Assembly: GCA_049325095.1 (NCBI GenBank)
Contig: JBMOPO010000008.1
Coordinates: 1 to 16,622, forward strand
DNA: 16,622 bases
Source of the DNA: JAGPUQ01 sp049325095
GTDB lineage: Bacteria; Pseudomonadota; Gammaproteobacteria; Pseudomonadales; Porticoccaceae
Direction of reading: 5' to 3'
Shown: one piece after another, positions 1-7,688 of the stretch
Layout of the letters: every line of letters begins with the position of its first letter
Numbering within the stretch: the first letter of the stretch is position 1
Notes under the pieces: model-generated
Seen by the model: the letters and a program-made list of their open reading frames with translations, nothing else
Told to the model about the DNA's origin: nothing
The model's database searches: none
Made by a program: the position numbers and the translations under genes

Positions 1-1749
1 TGCCTGATCGGGGTGCTCGCCGCGGCGGTGGCGGTGTTCGCCACCGGCTATGTGCGCGGGTTCGAACAGGGCCGCGACTCGCTGCCGGCGCTGGGCGCCT
101 GCTCGGGCCTGTTTCTCGCCGCCATGCAGACCCTGGTGCTGGCCGACGACGCCCTGCTGTTCATGGTCGCCTGGGAGGTGATGTCGCTGGCGTCCTATTT
201 CCTGGTGGTCTTCCACCACGACCAGCCGGCCAGCCGCCGCGCGGGTTTCCTGTATCTGCTGATGGCCCAGGTCGGCGGCCTGGCCATCCTGCTCGGGTTC
301 GGTGTGCTGGCGGCCTTCGGGCAGGGCTTCGAATTTGCCGCGCTGCGCGGCGCCGGGCTGACGCCGGCCTGGGCCACGGTGGCCTTCGGGCTGGCGCTGT
401 TCGGCTTCGGCATGAAGGCCGGCCTGGTGCCCCTGCACATCTGGCTGCCGGAGGCCCACCCGGCCGCCCCGGCGCACATCTCGGCGCTGATGTCCGGGGT
501 GATGCTCAAGGTCGCGGTATACGGCTTCATCCGCTTCGCCTTCGATCTGCTCGGCCCGCCCCAATGGCAGTGGGGCGTCGCGGCGCTGGCGCTGGGCAGC
601 GTCTCGGCGCTCTACGGGGTGCTGATGGCGCTGCTGCAGAGCGACCTCAAACGACTGCTCGCCTGGTCGTCGGTGGAAAATCTCGGCATCGTGTTCATCG
701 GCCTGGGCCTCGCCCTGGTGTTCGCCGGCCGCGGCCATCCCGACCTGGCGGCGCTGGCGCTGGTGGCGGCGCTGCTGCACGCGATCAATCACGGGCTGTT
801 CAAGGGCCTGCTGTTCCTGGGCGCCGGCGCCATCCACCACAGCACCCACGAACAGGATCTGGAACAGATGGGCGGCCTGCTGCGGCGCCTGCCCTGGACC
901 GGGACGCTGTTTCTGATCGGCTGCCTGTCGATCGCCGGGCTGCCCCCGTTCAACGGCTTCGCTTCGGAATGGCTCAGTTTTCAGGCGGCGCTCCAGGCCT
1001 GGCACCTGGAGGGCGGCGTGCTGCGCAGCCTGATCCCGATCAGCGCCGCGGTGCTCGCCCTTACCGGCGCATTGGCGGTGGCCTGTTTCGTCAAGGTCTA
1101 CGGGATCGCCTTCCTGGGCCAGGCGCGCAGCCGCCACGTGCGCCGCGCCCGCCCCGGGCCCCGCAGCCTGTGCCTGGGCCAGGGACTGCTCGCGATCTGC
1201 TGTCTGGCCGCCGGCCTGCTGCCCGGCGCCATGATCGAGGCGCTGGCCGCGGTGCCGGCCCAATTGCTCGGCAGCGGCCTGCCCGGCGACGGCGGCGGGA
1301 GTTGGCTGTGGCTGGCGCCAGTCCCGGCGGCGGCCGCCAGCTACAGCGCGCCCGGGGTGGCCCTGCTGCTCGCCGTGACGATCGCCGCCACGGTCTGGGC
1401 GCTGCGCCGCGGGACCCCGGGCCGGACCCGGCGCGGCGATGCCTGGGACTGCGGTTTCGGCGCCCTGACGCCGCGTACCCAGTACAGCGCCGCGGCCTTC
1501 GCCCAACCGATGCGGCGGGTGTTCGCCCTGCTGTTCGAGATCGAAGAGACGCTGGAGACCGGTGAACCCGGCCAGGCGCGCTATCGGCTGCGGATCGCCG
1601 ATCGCTTCTGGAGGCTGGGTTACGGTCCCCTGGCCCGCGCCGTGAACGGCAGCGCGCGGCGCGTGGCGCTGCTGCAGTCGGGCAGCGTGCGGACCTATCT
1701 GGGCTGGACCCTGGGCACCCTGGTGATACTGCTGTGGATCATTTCCTGA
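1..1749 (+). CDS. hyfB: HyfB-like proton-translocating membrane subunit (5' partial)
   Basis: This is a NuoL/HyfB-type antiporter-like subunit of a complex I/hydrogenase-4-related membrane complex. The reading frame is open to the first base, so the start lies outside the window. The 582 visible residues compare with about 670 in E. coli HyfB, so roughly 90 are missing. Many hydrophobic helices are present. Residues typical of the ion channel are visible (fragment numbering): Glu59 in VAWEVM, Lys139 in GMKAGLVPLH, Lys170 in SGVMLK, Lys268 in HGLFKG and Glu323 in FASEW. The C-terminal signature WDCG...LTPR..QYSAAAF (nt ~1447-1505) is characteristic of HyfB and not of NuoL. The stop overlaps the next gene by 16 bases, so the two are probably translationally coupled. 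The family is confident; the physiological role depends on the catalytic subunit, which has lost its metal ligands. Confidence 0.93.
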   Translation, partial: CLIGVLAAAVAVFATGYVRGFEQGRDSLPALGACSGLFLAAMQTLVLADDALLFMVAWEVMSLASYFLVVFHHDQPASRRAGFLYLLMAQVGGLAILLGFGVLAAFGQGFEFAALRGAGLTPAWATVAFGLALFGFGMKAGLVPLHIWLPEAHPAAPAHISALMSGVMLKVAVYGFIRFAFDLLGPPQWQWGVAALALGSVSALYGVLMALLQSDLKRLLAWSSVENLGIVFIGLGLALVFAGRGHPDLAALALVAALLHAINHGLFKGLLFLGAGAIHHSTHEQDLEQMGGLLRRLPWTGTLFLIGCLSIAGLPPFNGFASEWLSFQAALQAWHLEGGVLRSLIPISAAVLALTGALAVACFVKVYGIAFLGQARSRHVRRARPGPRSLCLGQGLLAICCLAAGLLPGAMIEALAAVPAQLLGSGLPGDGGGSWLWLAPVPAAAASYSAPGVALLLAVTIAATVWALRRGTPGRTRRGDAWDCGFGALTPRTQYSAAAFAQPMRRVFALLFEIEETLETGEPGQARYRLRIADRFWRLGYGPLARAVNGSARRVALLQSGSVRTYLGWTLGTLVILLWIIS

Positions 1750-2702
1750 GCGCGCTCGGCGGCTGGGGCCTGGCCGCCGCCCAGGCCCTGGGCTACCTGC
1801 TGCTCGGCCCGCTGCTGGCGGGCTGGATCGCCAAGGTCCGGGCGCGCCTGCAGAACCGCCGCGGCGCGCCCCTCACCCAGCCGCTGCGCGACCTGCGCAA
1901 GCTGCTCGCCAAGGAGGTCCGCATCGCCCATACCGCGTCGCCGCTGTTGCGCGCCGCCCCCTATGTGGTGTTCGCCGCCACCCTGCTCGCCGCCGCCAGC
2001 GTGCCCCTGCTCGGGGTGGCCCTGCCCACCGCGGCCCTGGCCGATATCCTGGTGATCACCGGGCTGCTCGCCCTGGCGCGCTTCTTTCTGGCGCTCGCCG
2101 CCATGGACGCCGGCACCGCCTTCGGCGGCATGGGCGCCTCCCGGGAAATGCTGATCGCCGCGCTGGCCGAGCCGGCGGTGCTGCTGGCGGTGTTCACCCT
2201 GGCGATGATCGCCCACAGCACCAGCCTGGCCGACATCGTCGCCCACCAGTTGCACAGCGACTTGGTGCTGCGGCCGTCGTTCCTGTTCGCCCTGGGCGCC
2301 CTGTGCCTGGTGGCGATCGCCGAGACCGGCCGCATCCCGATCGACAACCCGACCACCCACCTCGAACTGACCATGATCCACGAGGCCATGCTGCTGGAGT
2401 ACTCCGGGCGCCACCTGGCGTTGATGGAGTGGGCCGCGCACGTCAAGCTGGCGCTCTATGCCGCGCTGATCCTCAACATCTTTCTGCCCTGGGGCATCGC
2501 CGCCCGGCTCGCCCCGCTGGATCTGGCGCTCGCCGCCGCCAGCCTGGCGGTCAAGCTGCTGGCGCTGGGTACTGCACTCGCGGTGGCGGAGACGGTGCTG
2601 GCCAAGATGCGGCTGTTCCGGGCGCCCTCGTTTCTCAACCTGGCGCTGCTGTTTGGCCTGCTCGGGCTGCTCAGCCATGTGATGCTGGAGGTCGGCCGAT
2701 GA
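1734..2702 (+). CDS. hyfC: HyfC-like (NuoH-type) membrane anchor subunit
   Basis: This 322-residue multi-helix protein is of the NuoH/HycD/HyfC family, which links the peripheral redox arm to the ion-pumping arm and lines the quinone cavity in complex I. The loop AETGRIPIDNPTTHLELTM (about residues 196-214) followed by HEAMLLEYSG is the family hallmark. Acidic residues Glu197, Asp204, Glu211 and Glu217 are conserved-type positions. Length matches E. coli HyfC (about 315-320). The GTG start lies inside the end of hyfB (16-base overlap), and the stop overlaps the next start in an ATGA. No strong Shine-Dalgarno is visible, as expected for coupled translation. HyfD, which follows hyfC in E. coli, is absent. 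Confidence 0.93.
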   Translation: MDHFLSALGGWGLAAAQALGYLLLGPLLAGWIAKVRARLQNRRGAPLTQPLRDLRKLLAKEVRIAHTASPLLRAAPYVVFAATLLAAASVPLLGVALPTAALADILVITGLLALARFFLALAAMDAGTAFGGMGASREMLIAALAEPAVLLAVFTLAMIAHSTSLADIVAHQLHSDLVLRPSFLFALGALCLVAIAETGRIPIDNPTTHLELTMIHEAMLLEYSGRHLALMEWAAHVKLALYAALILNIFLPWGIAARLAPLDLALAAASLAVKLLALGTALAVAETVLAKMRLFRAPSFLNLALLFGLLGLLSHVMLEVGR

Positions 2703-3385
2703 ACCTGGCCGCGCTCCCGCCGCTGCAGCAACTGGTGCTGGCGCTGGCCGCCATCGTGCTGTTCACCTCCTTCGCGCTGCTGTCCCAGGCGCGGCTGGTG
2801 GCGGCGGTCCACGCCTTCGCCGCCCAGGGCACCCTGATCGCCACCGTTACCGCGGTGGTGGCGGCCACCGGCGGCGGCCTGCACCTGTATTTCTCCGCGG
2901 CCCTGACCCTGGCGCTCAAGGCGCTGCTGATTCCCTGGATGCTGCACCGCCTGATCCGCCGCCTGGATCTCGACCGCCATGTGGAGACCCTGGAACGCCC
3001 CGCCCTCACCGTGATCGCGGCCGTGGCGCTGGTGCTGTTCAGCTACTGGCTGGTGTTGCCGATCGTGGCCGGTGAATGGGTGTTCACCCGCAACATCGTC
3101 GCCACCAGCCTGGCGGTGGTCCTGATCGGGCTGTTGATGATGGTGTTCCGCCAGCAGGCGGTGGCCCAGGTGCTGGGCTTCATGTCGATGGAAAACGGCC
3201 TGTTCCTGGCCGCGGTCTCGGCCACCGGGGGCATGCCGCTGGTGGTCGAGCTGGGCATCGCCTTCGACGTGCTGGTGGCCATGGTGCTGTTCGGGGTGTT
3301 CTTCTTCCAGTTGCGCGAGAGCATCGATTCGCTGGACGTGGACCGGCTCAACCGGCTCTCCGAGCTGCGCGAGGAGCCGCGATGA
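2699..3385 (+). CDS. hyfE: HyfE-like (NuoK-related) membrane subunit
   Basis: This 228-residue membrane protein is the HyfE subunit, whose C-terminal half resembles NuoK. About six to seven hydrophobic segments are visible. The NuoK-like signature GFMSMENGLFLAA (residues 160-172) carries buried Glu165, and a second intramembrane acid, Glu184, lies in VVELG. A charged tail (residues 206-228) ends the protein, as in HyfE. Length is close to E. coli HyfE (216). The start is an ATG in the ATGA overlap with hyfC, and the stop overlaps hyfF in another ATGA. These acids are thought to form part of the proton path in NuoK-type subunits; that role here is inferred from the family. Confidence 0.9.
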   Translation: MNLAALPPLQQLVLALAAIVLFTSFALLSQARLVAAVHAFAAQGTLIATVTAVVAATGGGLHLYFSAALTLALKALLIPWMLHRLIRRLDLDRHVETLERPALTVIAAVALVLFSYWLVLPIVAGEWVFTRNIVATSLAVVLIGLLMMVFRQQAVAQVLGFMSMENGLFLAAVSATGGMPLVVELGIAFDVLVAMVLFGVFFFQLRESIDSLDVDRLNRLSELREEPR

Positions 3386-4851
3386 CCGCCCTGCTCCTGA
3401 CCCTGCTGGCGCCGGGCATCGGCGCGCTGATGCTGGCGCTGCTGCGCCCCCCGGCCGTCGCCGGCTGGATCAACCTCGGCATCTCGGCGGTCTCGCTGGC
3501 GGCGGCGCTGGACCTGGCCCGGCAGATCGCGGCGCGCGGGCCCCTGGCCGGGCTCGGCCTGCGGGTCGACGACCTCAATGTCTACCTGGTGGCCCTGACC
3601 ACTCTGGTCGGCTTCACCACCGCGATCTTCTCCCGCCCCTACATGCAGCACGTGGTGCGCGAGGGTCGGGTCGGCGCGGGAAGCCTGCGGCTCTACCACG
3701 CCATGTACCAGGCCTTCATGTTCACCATGCTGCTGGCGCTGACCACCGACAGCCTGGGCATGCTCTGGGTGGCGGTGGAAGGCGCGACCCTGGCGACGGT
3801 GCTGCTGGTGTCCCTGTACCGCACCCCGGAGGCCGTGGAGGCGGCCTGGAAGTACTTCATCCTGTGCGGGGTCGGCATCGCCCTGGCGCTGTTTGGCACC
3901 GTGCTGCTGTACTTCGCCGCCCGCCAGGTGGCCGCGCCCGCCGAGGGTCTGACCTGGAGCCTGCTCTACGGCCGGGCCGCCGGCCTGGAGCCGGCGGTGA
4001 TGCGGCTGGCCTTCGTCTTTCTGCTGGTCGGTTACGGCACCAAGGTCGGCCTGGTGCCCATGCACCAGTGGCTGCCCGATGCCCACTCCGAGGGCCCCAC
4101 GCCGATCTCGGCGGTGCTGTCGGGACTGCTGCTCAACGTCGCCCTCTACGCCCTGGTCCGGGTCAAGATGCTGGTCGACGGCTCGCTGGCCGCCACCGAG
4201 TCGCCGCAGCTCGCCGGCCAACTGCTGATGGGGTTCGGGCTGGTATCCTTTCTGGTCGCGGCGCTGTTTCTGCACCGCCAGCGGGACATCAAGCGAATGT
4301 TCAGCTATTCGTCGATCGAGCACATGGGCCTGATGACCTTCGCCTTCGGCCTCGGCGGCGCCCTGGCGACCTTCGGCGCCCTGCTCCACATGCTGGTCCA
4401 TTCGCTCACCAAGTCGGCGATCTTCGTCACCGTGGGCCACGCCACCCACCTGGCCGGGACCCAGGCCATCGACCATATCCGCGGCCTGGTCCGCACCCAG
4501 CCGGCGGTGGGCTGGTCGCTGATCCTGGGCGTGGTGGCGATCGCCGGATTCCCGCCGTTCGGTGTGTTCACCAGCGAATTCCTGCTGCTCACCGCCACCA
4601 TGGAGGCCCAGCCCTGGCTCACCCCGGCCCTGTTGACGGGGCTGGCGGTCGCCTTCGCCGGCCTGTTCCGGCACCTGCAACCCATGGTCTGGGGCGTGCC
4701 CCCCGAAGGCCAGCGGCCGGTGGCCGCCAACCTGCTGCCGGTGGCCCTGCACCTGGGGCTGGTGCTCTGGCTGGGGCTGTCGATTCCGCCCTTCCTGGCG
4801 CACTGGCTGGACCGGGCCACCGAACTCATCACCGGGGTGCGACTGCTGTGA
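3382..4851 (+). CDS. hyfF: HyfF-like (NuoN/M-type) proton-translocating subunit
   Basis: This 489-residue antiporter-like membrane subunit is of the HyfF/NuoM/NuoN type, slightly shorter than E. coli HyfF (526). Visible channel-type residues are Glu133 (WVAVEG), Lys221 (GYGTKVGLVPMHQWLPDAH), Lys344 (HSLTKSAIF) and Glu399 (FTSEF). At the place where NuoL/M/N and the HyfB of this operon have Lys (SGVMLK), this protein has Asn252 (SGLLLN), so the central lysine pattern differs between the two antiporter-like subunits. The ATG sits in an ATGA overlap with hyfE, and its stop overlaps the GTG of the next gene (GTGA). The choice of start is supported by those overlaps. Confidence 0.92.
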   Translation: MTALLLTLLAPGIGALMLALLRPPAVAGWINLGISAVSLAAALDLARQIAARGPLAGLGLRVDDLNVYLVALTTLVGFTTAIFSRPYMQHVVREGRVGAGSLRLYHAMYQAFMFTMLLALTTDSLGMLWVAVEGATLATVLLVSLYRTPEAVEAAWKYFILCGVGIALALFGTVLLYFAARQVAAPAEGLTWSLLYGRAAGLEPAVMRLAFVFLLVGYGTKVGLVPMHQWLPDAHSEGPTPISAVLSGLLLNVALYALVRVKMLVDGSLAATESPQLAGQLLMGFGLVSFLVAALFLHRQRDIKRMFSYSSIEHMGLMTFAFGLGGALATFGALLHMLVHSLTKSAIFVTVGHATHLAGTQAIDHIRGLVRTQPAVGWSLILGVVAIAGFPPFGVFTSEFLLLTATMEAQPWLTPALLTGLAVAFAGLFRHLQPMVWGVPPEGQRPVAANLLPVALHLGLVLWLGLSIPPFLAHWLDRATELITGVRLL

Positions 4852-6434
4852 ACGGCACCGGCCTCGACCGCTATCTGGACGCCCTGCGCGAGTGCGGGGC
4901 GACGCCGCTGTCGGTCGAGCGCGGCGGCCTGGCGCCCGCGCATCGCATCGTGCTGGAGGCGCCGGACTGGGCGGATGTCGCGGCGGCGGGCGCCGCCGCC
5001 GGCGCTCGCCATGCCGGCCTCTGGGGCGACGAGGAGGAGGAGGACGGCGGATTTCGGCTCTACGCCGCCCTGGAGCTCGACGGCGACCACCTGGTGGCGA
5101 CCATCCGGCTGCCGGCGGAGCGCCCCGAGGCCGCCTCCCACGCGCCCTGGTTCCCCGGCGTCGACCGCCTCGAACGCCACGCGCGGGACCTTCTCGGCCT
5201 GAACTTCTTCGCCCACCCCGACCCCCGGCGCTGGACCCGCCACCAGGCCTGGCGGGCGGACTGCTTCCCGCTGCGGCAGGCCTTTGCCGAGCCGGCCTGC
5301 CGCCCGCCGCGGGCCCGCCCCGACAGCCAGTACCCGTTCGCGGCCATCCAGGGCCGCGAGCCGTGCGAGATCCCGGTGGGCCCGGTGCACGCCGGCATCA
5401 TCGAGCCCGGCCACTTCCGTTTCCAGATCCTGGGCGAGGAAATCCTGCGCCTCGAACAGCGCCTGGGCTACACCCACAAGGGCATTGAACGCCTCGCCCG
5501 CGGCCGCGACGCCGCCGCGCTCGCGCGCCTGGCCGGGCGGGTCTCCGGAGACAGCACCGTGGCCCACGCCTGGGCCGCCTGCCAGGCCATGGAGCGCGCC
5601 GCCGGCTGCCCGGTGCCGCCGCGCGCGCACGCGCTGCGCGCGCTGCTCGCCGAGCGCGAACGCATCGCCGCCCACCTGGGCGACATCGGCGAGATCTGCA
5701 ACGACGTGGCCTTCGCCTTTGCCCACAGCCAGTGCGCGCGGCTGCGCGAACTCTGGCTGCGCCGCAACGCCGAGCGGTTCGGCCACCGGCTGCTGATGGA
5801 TCTGATCGTGCCCGGCGGCGTGCGCTGCGACCCGGGCCCGGATGACCTCGCCGCGCTGCGCGCCGACCACACCGAACTGCGCCGCGCGATCGCCCCGGTG
5901 TTCGCCGTGATCGCCGATCACCCCTCGCTCGACGACCGCCTGATCGGCGCCGGCGTGCTGCGCGCCGCGGATGCCCGCGCGCTGGGCTGCACCGGGCCGG
6001 TGGCCAGGGCCAGCGGGCTCGGCTTCGACCTGCGCCGCGACAGCCCCTACCCGCCCTACGACCGGCACACCCCGGAGCTCGCGGTGCGCGACGCGGGCGA
6101 CGTGGCCGCCCGGGTGGGGGTGCGCATGCGCGAGATCGAACTCACCCTGGAACTCTTCGACCGCCTGCTCGACCCGCTTCCCGAGGGCCCGGCCAGCGCG
6201 CCCTTCACGGCCCCGGCGGGCGCCGCCGGGCTCGGCCTGGTGGAGGGCTGGCGCGGCGAAATCCTGACCTTCGTGCGCTTCGATGGCGCCGGGCGGATCG
6301 CCCGGTTCTTCCCCCGCGATCCGAGCTGGTTCCACTGGCCGGCCCTGGAACGGCTGATCGCGGGCAACATCGTTCCCGACTTCCCGGTGTGCAACAAGTC
6401 GGTCAACGGGTCCTATTCGGGCGTGGATCTCTGA
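4848..6434 (+). CDS. hyfG: HyfG-like fused NuoC-NuoD large subunit lacking all NiFe ligands
   Basis: This 528-residue soluble subunit fuses a NuoC-like domain (about 1-150; WFPGVDRLERHARDLLGL at 101-118) to a NuoD/hydrogenase large-subunit domain (about 165-528; EIPVGPVHAGIIEPGHFRF at 174-192). In NiFe hydrogenases four cysteines in two CxxC motifs hold the metal. Here the first reads RVSGDSTVAH (231-240), with Ser233 and Ser236 in place of both cysteines while the flanking Arg, Gly and His align. The second, DPCYSC in E. coli HyfG, reads NGSYSG (520-525), with Ser and Gly instead. The protein ends three residues later, so there is no C-terminal peptide for a maturation protease. It cannot bind a standard NiFe site. 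This matches Ehr-type complexes, so annotation as a hydrogenase would mislead. The GTG start overlaps hyfF in GTGA. Family confident; substrate unknown. Confidence 0.92.
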   Translation: MNGTGLDRYLDALRECGATPLSVERGGLAPAHRIVLEAPDWADVAAAGAAAGARHAGLWGDEEEEDGGFRLYAALELDGDHLVATIRLPAERPEAASHAPWFPGVDRLERHARDLLGLNFFAHPDPRRWTRHQAWRADCFPLRQAFAEPACRPPRARPDSQYPFAAIQGREPCEIPVGPVHAGIIEPGHFRFQILGEEILRLEQRLGYTHKGIERLARGRDAAALARLAGRVSGDSTVAHAWAACQAMERAAGCPVPPRAHALRALLAERERIAAHLGDIGEICNDVAFAFAHSQCARLRELWLRRNAERFGHRLLMDLIVPGGVRCDPGPDDLAALRADHTELRRAIAPVFAVIADHPSLDDRLIGAGVLRAADARALGCTGPVARASGLGFDLRRDSPYPPYDRHTPELAVRDAGDVAARVGVRMREIELTLELFDRLLDPLPEGPASAPFTAPAGAAGLGLVEGWRGEILTFVRFDGAGRIARFFPRDPSWFHWPALERLIAGNIVPDFPVCNKSVNGSYSGVDL

Positions 6435-6435
6435 C

Positions 6436-6441
6436 GGAGGA
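6436..6441 (+). promoter_or_regulatory. Shine-Dalgarno of hyfI
   Basis: GGAGGA lies six bases before the ATG at 6448. It is the clearest ribosome binding site in the operon, where the upstream genes rely on overlapping stop and start codons. Confidence 0.75.
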
Positions 6442-6447
6442 GTCGGA

Positions 6448-6969
6448 ATGCTGCGGATTCTCAGGCAGTCCCTGCGCATCGGCACGGTCACCGAGCCGGT
6501 GCCCGCCGATGCCGAACTCGCCGCCCTGGGCGCACAACTGCGCCGCGGCCTGGATGCGCGGTTCGGCCGCAGCCTGGCGATCCGCCAGGTCGATGCCGGC
6601 TCCTGCAACGGCTGCGAGCTGGAGCTCCGCGCCCTGACCAACCCCTACTACGACATCGAGCGCTTCGGCGTGCACTTCGTCGCCTCGCCCCGCCATGCCG
6701 ATGCGCTGCTGGTCACCGGCCCGGTGTCGCGGCACATGGAAACCGCCCTGCGCCGCACCTGGCAGGCCACACCGGCCCCCAAATGGGTGATCGCGGCCGG
6801 CAGTTGCGCCTGCGACGGCGGGGAATTCGGCGTCTCCTACGCGAGCTGCGGGGCGGTGGAAAACGTGCTCCCGGTCGACCTGCGCATCCCCGGCTGCCCG
6901 CCGAGCCCGCTCGCCCTGATCCGCGGGCTGCTGCAACTGCTCGCATCCGCCCGCGCCCCGGCGCCCTGA
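6448..6969 (+). CDS. hyfI: HyfI-like (NuoB-type) [4Fe-4S] small subunit
   Basis: This 173-residue protein is of the NuoB/HycG/HyfI family, which carries the last [4Fe-4S] cluster (N2 equivalent) of the redox arm, next to the large subunit. Cluster ligands are visible and complete: Cys53 and Cys56 (GSCNGCELE), Cys120 (AAGSCAC) and Cys150 (RIPGCPPSP). Electron transfer to the cavity at the HyfG interface should therefore still work although the NiFe site is gone. It lies 13 bases after hyfG and has its own strong Shine-Dalgarno. It is the last gene of the operon seen here. No HyfA or HyfH ferredoxin-type subunit, formate dehydrogenase or hydrogenase maturation gene follows it. Confidence 0.92.
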   Translation: MLRILRQSLRIGTVTEPVPADAELAALGAQLRRGLDARFGRSLAIRQVDAGSCNGCELELRALTNPYYDIERFGVHFVASPRHADALLVTGPVSRHMETALRRTWQATPAPKWVIAAGSCACDGGEFGVSYASCGAVENVLPVDLRIPGCPPSPLALIRGLLQLLASARAPAP

Positions 6970-7063
6970 TCCGGGCAGTCGACCGGCGCGAGGCCGGCGC
7001 CGGCGCGGGAAATCAGCGGCCCGGGGGCCGCCGGCAGCCTGGGCCGAGACCATCGCCATCGCT

Positions 7064-7651
7064 ATGCTGAACGCCATGTCGAACAGTACGCCGCCTGTCA
7101 CGCACGGGTCCGCTCCACCGCAACCGGCCGCGGCCGTGGGCCCCGCCGTCCCCGGCCGGAGTCCGGCGCTGCCGCTGTTCGTCTACGGCTCCCTGCGGCG
7201 CGGGCAACCCGCCCACCGCCGCTACTGCGGCGCCGTGCGCTGGGTGCAGGCCGCCGGACTCTGGGGGCGGCTGTACCTGCTGCCCACCGGCTATCCCGCC
7301 CTGGAGATCCCCCCGCGCGCCGTGCTCGGCACCGCCACCGGCGACCCGCAGCGCGACGCCGAGCGCGCCCGCGCCCTGGAGATTGCGCCGCAGATCCGCC
7401 GCCCGCCGGGCGACTGGCAGTGGATTTGCGGCGAACTGCTGCTGCTCCCGGACCCCGGGCGCGCCCTGCCCGCCATCGACCGCTACGAAGATTTCGATCC
7501 CCGGCGCCCGGGCCCCTACCGGCGCGTCCTGACCTGGGTGTCCACCGCGGCCGGCGCGGCCGCCGCCTGGGTCTACTGCGCGCCGCGGCGCCCGGTGCTC
7601 GGCCGGCGGCTGTCCGGCGGTCGCCGGGCATTGCCGCCGCCGCGCCGGTGA
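7064..7651 (+). CDS. Gamma-glutamylcyclotransferase-like (AIG2/GGCT family) protein
   Basis: This protein of up to 195 residues has the gamma-glutamylcyclotransferase fold signature: LPLFVYGSLRRGQ (residues 37-48, with the YGSL substrate-binding loop) and IDRYEDFD, where Glu142 matches the catalytic acid of the LDxxEG-type motif, followed by PYRR. Such enzymes release 5-oxoproline from gamma-glutamyl amines or peptides; the exact substrate is not predictable. The first 35 residues are low-complexity and Pro/Ala-rich, and start either at ATG 7064 or ATG 7076; no clear Shine-Dalgarno separates these. It stands alone, 94 bases after the hyf-like operon, and converges on the minus-strand gene ending at 7689. 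A chain with an insert between the motifs (about residues 85-118) is slightly longer than the smallest family members. Confidence 0.82.
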   Translation: MLNAMSNSTPPVTHGSAPPQPAAAVGPAVPGRSPALPLFVYGSLRRGQPAHRRYCGAVRWVQAAGLWGRLYLLPTGYPALEIPPRAVLGTATGDPQRDAERARALEIAPQIRRPPGDWQWICGELLLLPDPGRALPAIDRYEDFDPRRPGPYRRVLTWVSTAAGAAAAWVYCAPRRPVLGRRLSGGRRALPPPRR

Positions 7652-7688
7652 ACGACCGGCAATTCGACTTGGAGCGAACGCGCGAGCC

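Noticed and set aside
3043..4803. Long minus-strand open frame opposite hyfF
   Set aside because: Its translation is Gln/Gly/His/Arg-rich without protein motifs, as expected for the antisense of high-GC coding DNA, while the + strand has a full HyfF protein.
4305..6641. 778-codon minus-strand open frame opposite hyfF-hyfI
   Set aside because: Low-complexity composition and no motifs; it is a shadow of the NuoCD-like gene.
7016..7030. GC-rich hairpin (CGGCCC..GGGCCG) after hyfI as a terminator
   Set aside because: There is no T-tract and such short palindromes are common at this GC content.
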